This document shows, piece after piece, positions 56,035-64,000 of a stretch of 64,000 nt of DNA. Below the pieces are notes generated by a model that worked only from the letters and a program-made list of their open reading frames with translations, had not been told where the DNA came from and made no database searches. The stretch comes from Brevundimonas pondensis (GTDB lineage: Bacteria > Pseudomonadota > Alphaproteobacteria > Caulobacterales > Caulobacteraceae), in the NCBI RefSeq assembly GCF_017487345.1, contig NZ_CP062006.1, positions 1,990,001 through 2,054,000 on the forward strand, read 5' to 3'. The position numbers and the translations under genes are program-made. Numbering within the stretch: the stretch's first letter is position 1; each line of letters begins with the position of its first letter.

Positions 56035-56717
56035 CAAGGATTGATCGTCTCGAACCCGGCGTCCGTGCCGATGATGGCGAGGTCGGTGAGGTCGAGGAAG
56101 AGGCCGTGCTCGACCACGCCGGTCAGGCTCTTGAGGTCGGCGGCCAGGCGCGCCGGGTCGTTGATGACCTTGCAGGCCGCGTCATAGATCAGATTGCCGC
56201 CGTCGGTGCGGATCAGGCCCCGGTCGGCCTGACGGACACGGGCGGGCATGGGGATGTCGTGGTCAGCCAGGACGTCGGCGATGCGGTTGGCGGTCGTCTT
56301 GTGACCGAAGGCGACGACCTCGATCGGCAGGGGGAAGGTTCCCAGCACCGGCACCACCTTGGCCGCGTCGGCGATGCAGATGCAGCGGCTTGACGCCTCC
56401 CACACCAGTTTCTCGCGCAGCAGGGCCGCGCCGCCGCCCTTGATGAGGGCGAGACCCGGGCCGATCTCGTCGGCGCCGTCGACGGTCAGGTCGATGCGGG
56501 GGGTGTCTTCCAGCGTCGACAGGGTCAGACCCAGTTCGCGCGCCAGATCGGCCGTGCGTTCCGAAGTCGGGACGCAGCGGAGGTCCGGCAGGTTGCGCGC
56601 GGCCAGGGCTTTCACGAACCAGGCGGCGGTGGAGCCGGTGCCCAGACCGACCACCATGCCGGCCTCGACATGGGCGGCGGCGGCTTCGCCGGCGTTCTTC
56701 TTTTGCTGGTCGCTCAT
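56034..56717 (-). CDS. rpiA: Ribose-5-phosphate isomerase A
   Basis: A 227-residue enzyme interconverting ribose-5-P and ribulose-5-[37 protein letters not shown] and [10 protein letters not shown] are its motifs with the catalytic Asp/Glu. It overlaps glmU by ATGA. Confidence 0.97.
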   Translation of the reverse strand: MSDQQKKNAGEAAAAHVEAGMVVGLGTGSTAAWFVKALAARNLPDLRCVPTSERTADLARELGLTLSTLEDTPRIDLTVDGADEIGPGLALIKGGGAALLREKLVWEASSRCICIADAAKVVPVLGTFPLPIEVVAFGHKTTANRIADVLADHDIPMPARVRQADRGLIRTDGGNLIYDAACKVINDPARLAADLKSLTGVVEHGLFLDLTDLAIIGTDAGFETINP

Positions 56718-58063
56718 TTCGCTGCCTTCTTTGCGCGCATGGTGGCCATGAAGCGGGCGGCCCAGCCCGGCTTGGTCGTCTGTTCGGCGCGGCCGAGGGC
56801 CAGATCGCCGGGCGCCACGTCCTTCGTCACCACCGAACCCGAGCCGACCATGGCGCCCGCGCCGACAGTCACGGGGGCGACCAGCGAGGAGTTGGAGCCG
56901 ACGAAGGCCGCCTCGCCCACCGTAGTGCGGTGTTTGAAGAAGCCGTCGTAGTTACAGAAGATGGTTCCCGCGCCGATGTTGGCCTTCGCGCCGACATGGC
57001 CGTCGCCGAGGTAGGCCAGATGGTTGGCCTTGGCGCCGGCGTCCATGCGGACGTTCTTGACCTCGACGAAGTTGCCGATCTTGACGCCCTCGCCCAGGTC
57101 CGCGCCGGGGCGCAGGCGGGCGTAGGGGCCGACTTCTGCCCCGCTCGCGACCTTGGCGCCCTCCACGTGGCTGAAGCTGCGGATGCGTGCGCCCTCGGCG
57201 ACGACCGCACCGGGGCCGAAGACGACGAAGGGCTCGATGGTCGTGCCGGCTCCGATAGCCGTGTCCCAGGCGAAATGGACGGTGTCGGGCGCGCCCATGG
57301 TGACGCCTGCGGCCAAGAAGTGTTCGCGCTGGGTTTGCTGGAACAGGGCCTCGGCCTGGGCCAGTTCGCCTTGCGCGTTCACGCCCATGACCGAGTCCTC
57401 TGCAGCGAAGACGGCGCGGGTCGGGGCGCCGCGCTTACGGGCCAGCTCGACCACGTCGGTCAGATAGTATTCGCCCTTGGCGTTGTCGTTCCTCACCTCA
57501 GCCAGCAGGTCGAACAGCAGGCCGACCGGGGCGGCCATGACGCCGGAGTTGCAGGCGGTGATCGCCAGAACCTCGGCCGAAGCCTCCTTGGCCTCGGTGA
57601 TGGCCAGCAGGTCGTCGCCTTGCAGGATCAGACGGCCGTAGGCGCCGGGATCGCGGGCCTCGAAGCCGATGACGGTGACGCCTTCATGAGCGTCGGCGAA
57701 GACCGGCTCGATGTCGGCGGCCTTCAGCAGGGGGACATCGCCATAGGTCACGACCACATGGCCGATGAAATCGCCCAGCACGGCCTCGGCGGCGCGGACG
57801 GCGTGGCCGGTGCCCAGCGGCGGGTCCTGAACGGCGATGGAGTCAGCGCCCAGACGCTTTTCGACGTGGGCGCGGACCTCGGGCGAATGGGAGCCGACGA
57901 CGACCACGATACGCTCGCAGCCCAGGGCCTCGGCGGCGTCGATGGCGTGATCCAGCATGGCGCGCTGGCCGACCGGGTGCAGGACCTTGGGCAGCGGCGA
58001 CTTCATCCGCGTGCCCTGCCCTGCGGCGAGGATGATGGCGGCGCGAGGGTGAGGTGCGGTCAT
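56714..58063 (-). CDS. glmU: Bifunctional N-acetylglucosamine-1-phosphate uridyltransferase / acetyltransferase
   Basis: A 449-residue enzyme making UDP-GlcNAc for peptidoglycan, LPS and probably holdfast. The uridyltransferase half starts [20 protein letters not shown]; the left-handed beta-helix half has hexapeptide repeats from about 250 ([22 protein letters not shown] in part, the acetyl-CoA site). ATG at 58063 is divergent from the gph gene. Confidence 0.97.
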   Translation of the reverse strand: MTAPHPRAAIILAAGQGTRMKSPLPKVLHPVGQRAMLDHAIDAAEALGCERIVVVVGSHSPEVRAHVEKRLGADSIAVQDPPLGTGHAVRAAEAVLGDFIGHVVVTYGDVPLLKAADIEPVFADAHEGVTVIGFEARDPGAYGRLILQGDDLLAITEAKEASAEVLAITACNSGVMAAPVGLLFDLLAEVRNDNAKGEYYLTDVVELARKRGAPTRAVFAAEDSVMGVNAQGELAQAEALFQQTQREHFLAAGVTMGAPDTVHFAWDTAIGAGTTIEPFVVFGPGAVVAEGARIRSFSHVEGAKVASGAEVGPYARLRPGADLGEGVKIGNFVEVKNVRMDAGAKANHLAYLGDGHVGAKANIGAGTIFCNYDGFFKHRTTVGEAAFVGSNSSLVAPVTVGAGAMVGSGSVVTKDVAPGDLALGRAEQTTKPGWAARFMATMRAKKAAK

Positions 58064-58135
58064 GAATCGATCCGGCGGCTTGTCGTCCTGCGCGATCTAG
58101 CCCATTGCCGGGGTCTGCGCGAGCCGGGAGACGAC

Positions 58136-58825
58136 ATGAGCACTGAACGCGATCTGGAAGGCTGGACCATCGCCTTCGACCTGGACGGGACCTTGGTGGA
58201 CTCGGCGCCCGATCTGATCGGCACGCTGAACCGGATGCTGGCGCAGTATGACTTGCCGCCCGTGCCCATGTCCTCGGCCCGGCATCTGGTCGGACACGGC
58301 GCCATGGCCCTGCTGCGTCACGGCTTCATGGAGGCGGGCGCCGCCTGGGACGAGGCCCATGCCCCCGGCCTGTTCGAGCGCTTCATCGAGGACTATCTGG
58401 CCCACATCGCCGACGAGAGCGTCGTGTTCGACGGCGTCGTCCCAACGCTGGAGCGGCTGGCCGCGCGCGGCGCCATCCTGTGCGTCGCCACCAACAAGCG
58501 CACCGACCTGTCCGTGGCCTTGATCGAGGCGCTGGATCTGACGAAGCATTTCGCCTTCATCGCCGGGCCGGACGCCGTCTCGGCCCGCAAGCCCAGCGGG
58601 GCGCATATCCATGAGGCCGTGCAGAAGGCCGGCGGCGATCCCGCGCGGTGCGTCATGGTTGGGGACAGCACGACGGATACGAAAGCGGCCAAGGATGCGG
58701 GCGTGGCCTGCATCGTCGTCGGCTTTGGCTACAACGACGTGCCGCGGGATGAGCTGGGCGGGGACGTGGTGATCGACCACTACGACGGGTTCGAGGCGGG
58801 GCTGGCCGACGTGATGGGCGGCTGA
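58136..58825 (+). CDS. gph: HAD-superfamily phosphatase (phosphoglycolate phosphatase-like)
   Basis: A 229-residue HAD hydrolase. Motif I FDLDGTLVDSAPDL, motif II Thr in VATNKRTDLS, motif III Lys in SARKPSG, and motif IV VGDSTTDTKAA are complete, with a small helical cap. Removes phosphate from 2-phosphoglycolate or a similar small ester. The natural start at 58136 lies in the glmU divergent gap. Confidence 0.9.
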   Translation: MSTERDLEGWTIAFDLDGTLVDSAPDLIGTLNRMLAQYDLPPVPMSSARHLVGHGAMALLRHGFMEAGAAWDEAHAPGLFERFIEDYLAHIADESVVFDGVVPTLERLAARGAILCVATNKRTDLSVALIEALDLTKHFAFIAGPDAVSARKPSGAHIHEAVQKAGGDPARCVMVGDSTTDTKAAKDAGVACIVVGFGYNDVPRDELGGDVVIDHYDGFEAGLADVMGG

Positions 58826-58846
58826 GGCCCCAAGGGGAGAGACAGA

Positions 58847-59170
58847 ATGAACGCCAAGCCCTTCTATCTGGCCATGGCTGTGGTCGGAACCGTGGTCCCC
58901 TGGCTGTTCTTCGGGTCCTTCTTCGCCCTGAACGGGCTCGATATCCCGCTCTTTCTGAAGTCGCTGTTCGCCAACGGCGCCGCCGGCGGCTTTTCCACCG
59001 ATGTGCTGATCACCATCGTGGTGTTCTGGGTGTGGTCATGGCGGGATGCGGCCCGGCACAGGGTGGCGCGCTGGTGGCTGGTGCTGCCGGCCAGCTTCTG
59101 CGTTGGACTGTCGCTGGCGCTGCCGCTCTACCTCTATTTGCGCGAGCGAGCTGATGGCGAGAAAAACTAA
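58847..59170 (+). CDS. DUF2834-like small membrane protein
   Basis: A 107-residue membrane protein with three helices (about 5-30, 50-65, 77-98): PWLFFGSFFALNGLDIPLFL and FSTDVLITIVVFWVWSW are typical of the DUF2834 layout. Function unknown. It follows gph after 21 bases. Confidence 0.75.
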   Translation: MNAKPFYLAMAVVGTVVPWLFFGSFFALNGLDIPLFLKSLFANGAAGGFSTDVLITIVVFWVWSWRDAARHRVARWWLVLPASFCVGLSLALPLYLYLRERADGEKN

Positions 59171-59271
59171 ACGACGACGCAGAACTTCTCAGCGTCAATC
59201 GCTCCCGTTCCTGTTGCCGTCCGCGCGCATGGGAAACACATAGGTCGACCCGTTCCTCCCCAAGGGTCGTC

Positions 59272-60561
59272 ATGCTTCGTCGTTTCTTCGCTATCCCCCT
59301 CTGGCAGCGCACCGCCGCCGGTTTCGCCCTGGGCATCATCGCCGGCCTGATCCTGCGCGAGCAGGCGACCGTCTGGCTGCAGCCGATCGGCGATGTCTAT
59401 CTGAACCTGATCCGCATGGTGGTCGCGCCGCTGGTGCTGTTCACCATCGCCAGTTCCATCGCCAAGCTGGGCGAAGGCGTGGGCGCGGTGCGGCTGGGGG
59501 TGCGGACCCTGGTGTGGTTCGCCGTCACGTCCCTGTTGGCGGTGCTGGTCGGCTTCGCCTTCGGACACCTGATCAATCCGGGCGTGGGCCTGTCCAACCT
59601 GCCGCTGGGCGAGGTGAAGGAACGGGTCATCCCGACGCCGCTGGAGGTGCTGCTGGGCGTCGTGCCGAAGAACCCCTTCGCCTCTCTGGCCGAGGGCAAG
59701 GTGCTGCAGATCATCTTCTTCTCGGCCCTGCTGGGCGCGGCTCTGGTGGCGCTGGGCGACCGGGCGCAGACGGCTCGACGGCTGGTGGACGAAGGCGCGG
59801 CCCTGGTGTTTCGCATCACCCGCTGGGTGATCCAGCTGACGCCGTTCGGGGTGTTCGGCCTGATCGGCTCGGTCGTCGGCGGCTATGGCTGGGAGGCGCT
59901 GCTGCCGTTGGGCAAGTTCATCTTCGCCATCTATGCGGCCTGCCTGTTCCACATCCTGATCGTCTATTCGGGCCTGCTGAAGCTGCACGGCCTGAAGATC
60001 CGCAGCTTCTTCCGCGGGGCCTTTGCGGCCCAGCAGACGGCCTTCGCCACCTCCTCCTCACTGGGCACCCTGCCGATCACCCTGCGCCAGACGGTCGAGC
60101 GTCTGGGCGTGCCGCAAGCCTATGCCGCCTTCGCCGTGCCGCTGGGGGCGAATGTCAAGATGGACGGGTGCGGGGCCATCTATCCGGCCATCGCCTCGAT
60201 CTTCATCGCCCAGTATTTCAGCATCGACCTGAGCTTGACCCAGTACGTCCTGATCGGCCTGACGGCGGTTCTGGGCTCGCTGGGGACGGCGGGCGTGCCC
60301 GGCACTTCCATCGTCATGCTGACCCTGACCCTTTCGACGGCGGGCCTGCCGCTGGAAGGCATCGGCTATATTGTCGCCATTGACCGGATCATCGACATGA
60401 TGCGCACCGCCACCAATGTCACCGGCCAGATGCTGGTGCCTGTGCTGGTCGCCAAGGAGGAAGGCATCCTGAACGAGGACATCTACAACGGTCACGTCGC
60501 CTGGCTGCCCGGCGATCCCGAGACGGAAACGCCCGAAGGGGTCCGCACCGCCGGTATTTGA
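59272..60561 (+). CDS. Dicarboxylate/amino acid:cation symporter (DAACS family)
   Basis: A 429-residue transporter of the GltP/DctA fold. RMVVAPLVLFTIASSIAKLG, the serine-rich hairpin AFATSSSLGTLPITL, GANVKMDGCGAIYPAIASIF, and the motif AGVPGTSIVMLTLTL are present, with DRIIDMMRTATNVTGQ near the end carrying binding Asp and Asn. Substrate could be glutamate, aspartate or C4-dicarboxylates. Confidence 0.92.
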   Translation: MLRRFFAIPLWQRTAAGFALGIIAGLILREQATVWLQPIGDVYLNLIRMVVAPLVLFTIASSIAKLGEGVGAVRLGVRTLVWFAVTSLLAVLVGFAFGHLINPGVGLSNLPLGEVKERVIPTPLEVLLGVVPKNPFASLAEGKVLQIIFFSALLGAALVALGDRAQTARRLVDEGAALVFRITRWVIQLTPFGVFGLIGSVVGGYGWEALLPLGKFIFAIYAACLFHILIVYSGLLKLHGLKIRSFFRGAFAAQQTAFATSSSLGTLPITLRQTVERLGVPQAYAAFAVPLGANVKMDGCGAIYPAIASIFIAQYFSIDLSLTQYVLIGLTAVLGSLGTAGVPGTSIVMLTLTLSTAGLPLEGIGYIVAIDRIIDMMRTATNVTGQMLVPVLVAKEEGILNEDIYNGHVAWLPGDPETETPEGVRTAGI

Positions 60562-60571
60562 TCAAAGAGGC

Positions 60572-60600
60572 TTGCCGTCGTCGGAATCGCGGGCTACATC
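60572..60600 (+). promoter_or_regulatory. tRNA-Val promoter
   Basis: TTGCCGT (60572-60578), 14-base spacer, GCTACATC (60593-60600), a full match to the Caulobacter -10 consensus GCTANAWC. It is 46 bases before the tRNA. Confidence 0.7.
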
Positions 60601-60646
60601 GCGCCTCCCGACGGCCCAAGCCTTTCTGATTTGGTCGTTCTGCGCT

Positions 60647-60721
60647 GGACGCGTAGCTCAGCGGGAGAGCACCTCGTTCACACCGAGGGGGTCACAGGTT
60701 CAATCCCTGTCGCGTCCACCA
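60647..60721 (+). tRNA. tRNA-Val(CAC)
   Basis: 75 bases with encoded CCA, acceptor GGACGCG/CGCGTCC and anticodon CAC in the loop TTCACAC. T loop reads TTCAATC. Confidence 0.97.
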
Positions 60722-60811
60722 TCCCTTCTCCGACATCTCGTCACCTCGACCGCCCACTCCGCCGCGGCATTCGTAAGTTCGTCTCTGGACAGAACTGTGG
60801 ATTTCACGGCA

Positions 60812-60837
60812 GGAACACGCACCCTTTCGGGCGCGCT
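60812..60837 (+). promoter_or_regulatory. Possible EcfG-type promoter of the HWE kinase
   Basis: GGAAC (60812-60816), 17-base spacer, CGCT (60834-60837), one mismatch to CGTT. The predicted start would be about 20 bases before the TTG at 60867. Confidence 0.3.
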
Positions 60838-60866
60838 GACGTTAGGCAGGGACTACGGGGGTCCTA

Positions 60867-62378
60867 TTGCGAAAACTCGCCAAGACAATCGATCTGGTCG
60901 CAGCGTTCGACGCCTCGCCCAATCCCTACATGCTGCTGGACGCCCAGCTGCGCTACGCCGGGATGAATCAGGCCTATCTGGACGTGACGCATCGCACCCG
61001 CGAAGCGCTGCTAGGCCAGCCGGTGATGCAGGCGTTTGACGCCGGGCCGGGCGAGGAGGCGCCTGAAAACGCCAAACAGCTGGCGGCGTCGTTCGAGAAG
61101 GTTCTGACGACGGGACAGCCAGACCATCTGGCCGTGCTGCACTATCCAATCCCGATCGAGCAGGCCGACGGCACGGTCGCCTATGACGATCGCTACTGGA
61201 GTTGCACCCACACGCCGATCAAGGACGCCGAGGGCCGCGTCACCCATATCCTGCAGCACACCAGCGACATCACCGAACTGGAACGACTGCGCCGTCAGGT
61301 CGGGCGGCTCAGGCCTGAAGACGCCCCCTCGGCGCTGGACAGCCTGATCGGCGGCGGCATGTTCCGCCGCGCCATGAGCGTTCAGGCCGACAACCGGCGA
61401 CTGGAGACGGAACGGCGGCAACTGCTGGACATGTTCATGCAGACACCGGGCTTCGTGGCCGTACTCAACGGCCCGCAGCACGTGATCCAGTTGCATAACG
61501 GCGCCTATGGCCAGTTGATCGGCCATCGCGACGTAGTGGGGAAACCCATTCGCGAAGCCCTGCCCGAGCTTGCCGGCCAAGGCTACTATGACTTCCTGGA
61601 CGAAGTGCTGGCGACGGGCGAGCCCTTCCAGGGACGCCAGAGCCCGGTGCAACTTCAGCAGACGCCCAACGGCCTGCTGACGACCCGCTATCTCAACTTC
61701 ATCTATCAGCCGATCCGCGACGACGAGGGTCAGATCGTGGGCGTCTTCGTCCAGGGGCACGACGTCACCGACACCGTCCAGGCCGCCGAGCGTCAGAAGC
61801 TGATGATCGACGAACTGAACCACCGGGTGAAGAACACCCTGGCCACCGTCCAGTCGATCGCCATGCAGACAGCGCGTTCACACGAGGACCCGCGCTCCTT
61901 CGCCGAGACCTTCCAGTCGCGTATCCTGTCGCTGTCGCACACCCACGACCTGCTGACCCGCAGCCATTGGGAGGGCGCCGACCTGCGCGAGGTGCTGGAG
62001 CATGAGACCACGGCCCACGGCCTGCACCGACTGACCCTGAACGGCCCCAATGTCGCGCTCGACCCCGCCATGGCGGTGTCGCTGGGCATGATCTTTCATG
62101 AACTTGCCACCAACGCCGCCAAGTATGGCGCCCTGACGCCTGGCGATGGACGGGTTCTGGTCGACTGGTCACTGGCCGACCTGACGGACCCGCAGCTGGT
62201 CATCTTCTGGCGCGAGACCGGCGGGCCGTCAGTAGCTCAGCCGGAACGCCGCGGCTTCGGCAGTCGTTTGATCGAACGCAATGTCAGGCATGATCTGGCA
62301 GGCACGGTTCAGATGCATTACCGCGACGATGGTTTCACCGCCGAGATCGCCATTCCGTTGAACAAGGAAGTCGGATGA
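60867..62378 (+). CDS. PAS-domain HWE-family sensor histidine kinase
   Basis: A 503-residue soluble kinase. Two PAS-type domains at about 8-135 and 180-305 (YWSCTHTPIKDAEGRVTHIL; VGVFVQGHDVTDTVQAAERQ) precede the HWE domain: MIDELNHRVKNTLATVQSIA with the phospho-acceptor His near 317, the eponymous SHWEGADLREVLEHE, and the ATPase IFHELATNAAKYGAL. No membrane segments, so it senses a cytoplasmic signal. TTG start at 60867. It overlaps the receiver gene by ATGA. Confidence 0.92.
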   Translation: MRKLAKTIDLVAAFDASPNPYMLLDAQLRYAGMNQAYLDVTHRTREALLGQPVMQAFDAGPGEEAPENAKQLAASFEKVLTTGQPDHLAVLHYPIPIEQADGTVAYDDRYWSCTHTPIKDAEGRVTHILQHTSDITELERLRRQVGRLRPEDAPSALDSLIGGGMFRRAMSVQADNRRLETERRQLLDMFMQTPGFVAVLNGPQHVIQLHNGAYGQLIGHRDVVGKPIREALPELAGQGYYDFLDEVLATGEPFQGRQSPVQLQQTPNGLLTTRYLNFIYQPIRDDEGQIVGVFVQGHDVTDTVQAAERQKLMIDELNHRVKNTLATVQSIAMQTARSHEDPRSFAETFQSRILSLSHTHDLLTRSHWEGADLREVLEHETTAHGLHRLTLNGPNVALDPAMAVSLGMIFHELATNAAKYGALTPGDGRVLVDWSLADLTDPQLVIFWRETGGPSVAQPERRGFGSRLIERNVRHDLAGTVQMHYRDDGFTAEIAIPLNKEVG

Positions 62379-62752
62379 CCACAGCTTTGCAGGGCCGTCG
62401 CGTGCTGGTGATCGAGGACGAATCCCTGGTCGCCATGCTGCTCGAGACGATTCTGGACGACATGGGCTGCGCCGTGGTCGGCCCGGAATCCAATATCGAC
62501 GACGGCCTGATCTCGGCCACGACCGAGCCCTCGCTGGACGCCGCCCTGCTGGACGTCAACGTGGCGGGACGCGAGGTCTTTCCCGTGGCCGAGGCGCTGA
62601 AGGCCCGCGGCGTGCCCTTCGTCTTTTCGACCGGCTATGGAGAAGCGGGACTGCCCGAACACTGGCGCGGCAATCCGACCATCCAGAAGCCTTTTACCGA
62701 AGGCGCCATTCGCGAAGCCCTGATGCGGGCCATGAACATCAGCCTGGTTTGA
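62375..62752 (+). CDS. Single-domain response regulator
   Basis: A 125-residue receiver domain only: VLVIEDESLVAMLLETILDD with the acidic pair, ALLDVNVAG with the phospho-Asp near 58, FSTGYGE and the Lys of IQKPF. No output domain, so it likely relays phosphate or regulates by protein contact. Translational coupling marks it as the cognate partner of the HWE kinase. Its end overlaps the convergent oxidoreductase by 14 bases. Confidence 0.92.
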   Translation: MTTALQGRRVLVIEDESLVAMLLETILDDMGCAVVGPESNIDDGLISATTEPSLDAALLDVNVAGREVFPVAEALKARGVPFVFSTGYGEAGLPEHWRGNPTIQKPFTEGAIREALMRAMNISLV

Positions 62753-64000
62753 GATCTTTCAGCACGGCGCGCGCTGCGTTGTGGCCGGGCGCGCCGGTGA
62801 CGCCGCCGCCGGGATGGGCGCCGGAACCGCACAGGTAGAGCCCCGGAACCGGCATGCGGTGATCGGCGTGGCCCAGCACCGGCCGCGCGCTGAACAGCTG
62901 ATCCAGGGTCAGCCGGCCGTGGAAGATATCGCCGCCGATCAGGCCGAAGCGCCGCTCCAGATCGCGCGGCCCCAGGGCCAGCCGCCCCACAACCGAGGCC
63001 TTGAATCCCGGCGCATGGGCCTCGACCGTCTCGATCATCAGATCGGCCACCGTGTCGCGGTGCTCGTCCGCCAGATCGGGCGAGACGTGCTGGCAGAACA
63101 GGCTGGCGACGTGCCGCCCTGCCGGCGCCAGACTGTCGTCCAGGGTCGAGGGGATCAGCATCTCGACAATCGGCTTTGACGGCCAGCCGTTCAGCCGCGC
63201 CTCGGCGTGAGCGCGATCCATATAGGCGAGCGACGGTGCGATGATGATGCCCGCCGTCAGGTGGTCGCCTACCTCTGGCAGGGCTGTGAACCGGGGCAGT
63301 TCCGACAGGGCCACATTCATGCGGAAGGTGCCCGAGCCCGAGGCGTAGCGGCTCATCCGCTCGGTGAAGTCCGCCGGGACCACCGCCGGATCGACCAGCC
63401 GGTCGAACAGCAGGCGCGGATGCAGGTTAGAGACCACGGCGCGAGCGCGGACTGCGTCGCCCGCCTCGGTCACGGCGCCGACCGCCCTGCCCTTTTCGGT
63501 CAGCACTTCGGCGACCGGCGCGTCCAGCCGGATGTCGACGCCCTGTTCGACGCAGGCGGCGGCCATGGCTTGAGTAATCGCCCCCATGCCGCCGATGGCG
63601 TGGCCCCAGGCCCCCTTCTTGCCGTTTACCTCTCCAAAGACATGATGCAGCAGGACATAGGCCGAGCCGGGCGTATAGGGGCTGGCGTAGTTGCCGACGA
63701 CGCTGTCGAAGCCGAACAGGGCCTTGATCGGATCGCTCTCGAACCAGCCGTCCAGCCAGTCGCCCGCCGACTTGGCGAACAGGTCCAGCAGGTCGCGCTG
63801 CGCCGCCAGGCCCAGCCCCGACACCCGCCGCCCCAGCGACGCCGCCTTCAGCATTTCCGGCAGGGCCGTCAACCAGCCGCCCTCAACGACATTGGGCGGG
63901 GTGGTCAGGATCAGATCGCGCAGGATGGCGGCGACCGTCTCCAGCCGCGCCTCGTAGTCGGGCAGGCGTTCGGCGTCGCGGGTCGAGAACTTGGCCACCT
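62739..64000 (-). CDS. Phytoene desaturase-like FAD oxidoreductase (cut by window edge)
   Basis: At least 420 residues of a flavin amine-oxidase-fold protein close to the PYROXD2/carotenoid-desaturase group. GKKGAWGHAIGGMGAITQAM, VEQGVDIRLDAPVAEVL, RARAVVSNLHPRLLFDRLV in part and the C-terminal FAD motif GLYLCGSGAHPGGGVTGAPG are visible. The N-terminal dinucleotide site lies beyond the right edge. Substrate unknown; no carotenoid genes are in view. Confidence 0.85.
   Translation of the reverse strand, partial: VAKFSTRDAERLPDYEARLETVAAILRDLILTTPPNVVEGGWLTALPEMLKAASLGRRVSGLGLAAQRDLLDLFAKSAGDWLDGWFESDPIKALFGFDSVVGNYASPYTPGSAYVLLHHVFGEVNGKKGAWGHAIGGMGAITQAMAAACVEQGVDIRLDAPVAEVLTEKGRAVGAVTEAGDAVRARAVVSNLHPRLLFDRLVDPAVVPADFTERMSRYASGSGTFRMNVALSELPRFTALPEVGDHLTAGIIIAPSLAYMDRAHAEARLNGWPSKPIVEMLIPSTLDDSLAPAGRHVASLFCQHVSPDLADEHRDTVADLMIETVEAHAPGFKASVVGRLALGPRDLERRFGLIGGDIFHGRLTLDQLFSARPVLGHADHRMPVPGLYLCGSGAHPGGGVTGAPGHNAARAVLKDLKPG

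Overview
The window is dense, GC-rich chromosomal DNA from an alphaproteobacterium of the Caulobacteraceae, most likely Brevundimonas or a close relative. This rests on a holdfast (hfs) polysaccharide locus in Caulobacter-like order, an EcfG (ECF15) general stress sigma factor, a CtaA/COX15 heme A synthase, ALAS-type HemA, a double-domain cold shock protein, and TTGC/GCTAT-type tRNA promoters. I see no transposons, prophage, CRISPR array or clear pseudogene; genes are short-spaced and many overlap by ATGA or TGATG. Both edges cut a gene: tig on the left and a phytoene-desaturase-like oxidoreductase on the right.

Layout. 1-5.4 kb: trigger factor, a metallo-beta-lactamase-fold hydrolase, two small stress proteins, a fused EgtB-EgtD ergothioneine enzyme, and an EcfG sigma factor with a perfect self-type promoter followed by a small unknown gene; four or five promoters here fit the GGAAC-N16-(C/G)GTT pattern, so this looks like a local general stress response island. 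5.4-9.5 kb: acyl-CoA dehydrogenase, SCP2 protein, TorF porin and ammonium transporter. 9.5-21.5 kb: surface polysaccharide genes (PIG-L-like protein, two glycosyltransferases, then hfsE-F-G-H, a glycosyltransferase where hfsC is expected, hfsB, hfsA, hfsD, and a hexapeptide acyltransferase). 21.6-33.6 kb: tRNAs, DUF192, CspD-like, RecJ, PHA synthase, ArgC, S9/L13, PhoX-like protein, heme A synthase and small membrane proteins. 33.6-42 kb: FkbM methyltransferase, MerR-IHF-FabH-PlsX-DUF177-UbiCBP block, BamE and a K+-independent H+-pyrophosphatase. 42-50 kb: thiL-nusB-ribH-ribBX-ribE-ribD(C)-nrdR-glyA, then hemA. 50-64 kb: exported agmatine deiminase, MmsB, two exported methyltransferase-like proteins, glutathione reductase, rpiA, glmU, gph, a dicarboxylate symporter, tRNA-Val and an HWE kinase/receiver pair.

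Most notable signals: (1) a 44-nt element, 39/44 identical, lying 16-18 nt before the start codons of ribE and gor, 9.4 kb apart, built from 9-nt AGACGAATT-like repeats plus a hairpin with a T6 loop; (2) the EcfG promoters clustered around the sigma factor, possibly including egtBD; (3) the single-chain EgtB-EgtD fusion in the order opposite to fungal Egt1; (4) riboflavin genes with a dead GTP cyclohydrolase II domain, a RibD lacking its deaminase domain and an apparent CTG start for ribH; (5) six tRNA genes all preceded by a TTGC-N17-octamer promoter of identical geometry. Functions are assigned from motifs read in the translations; no database search was possible.
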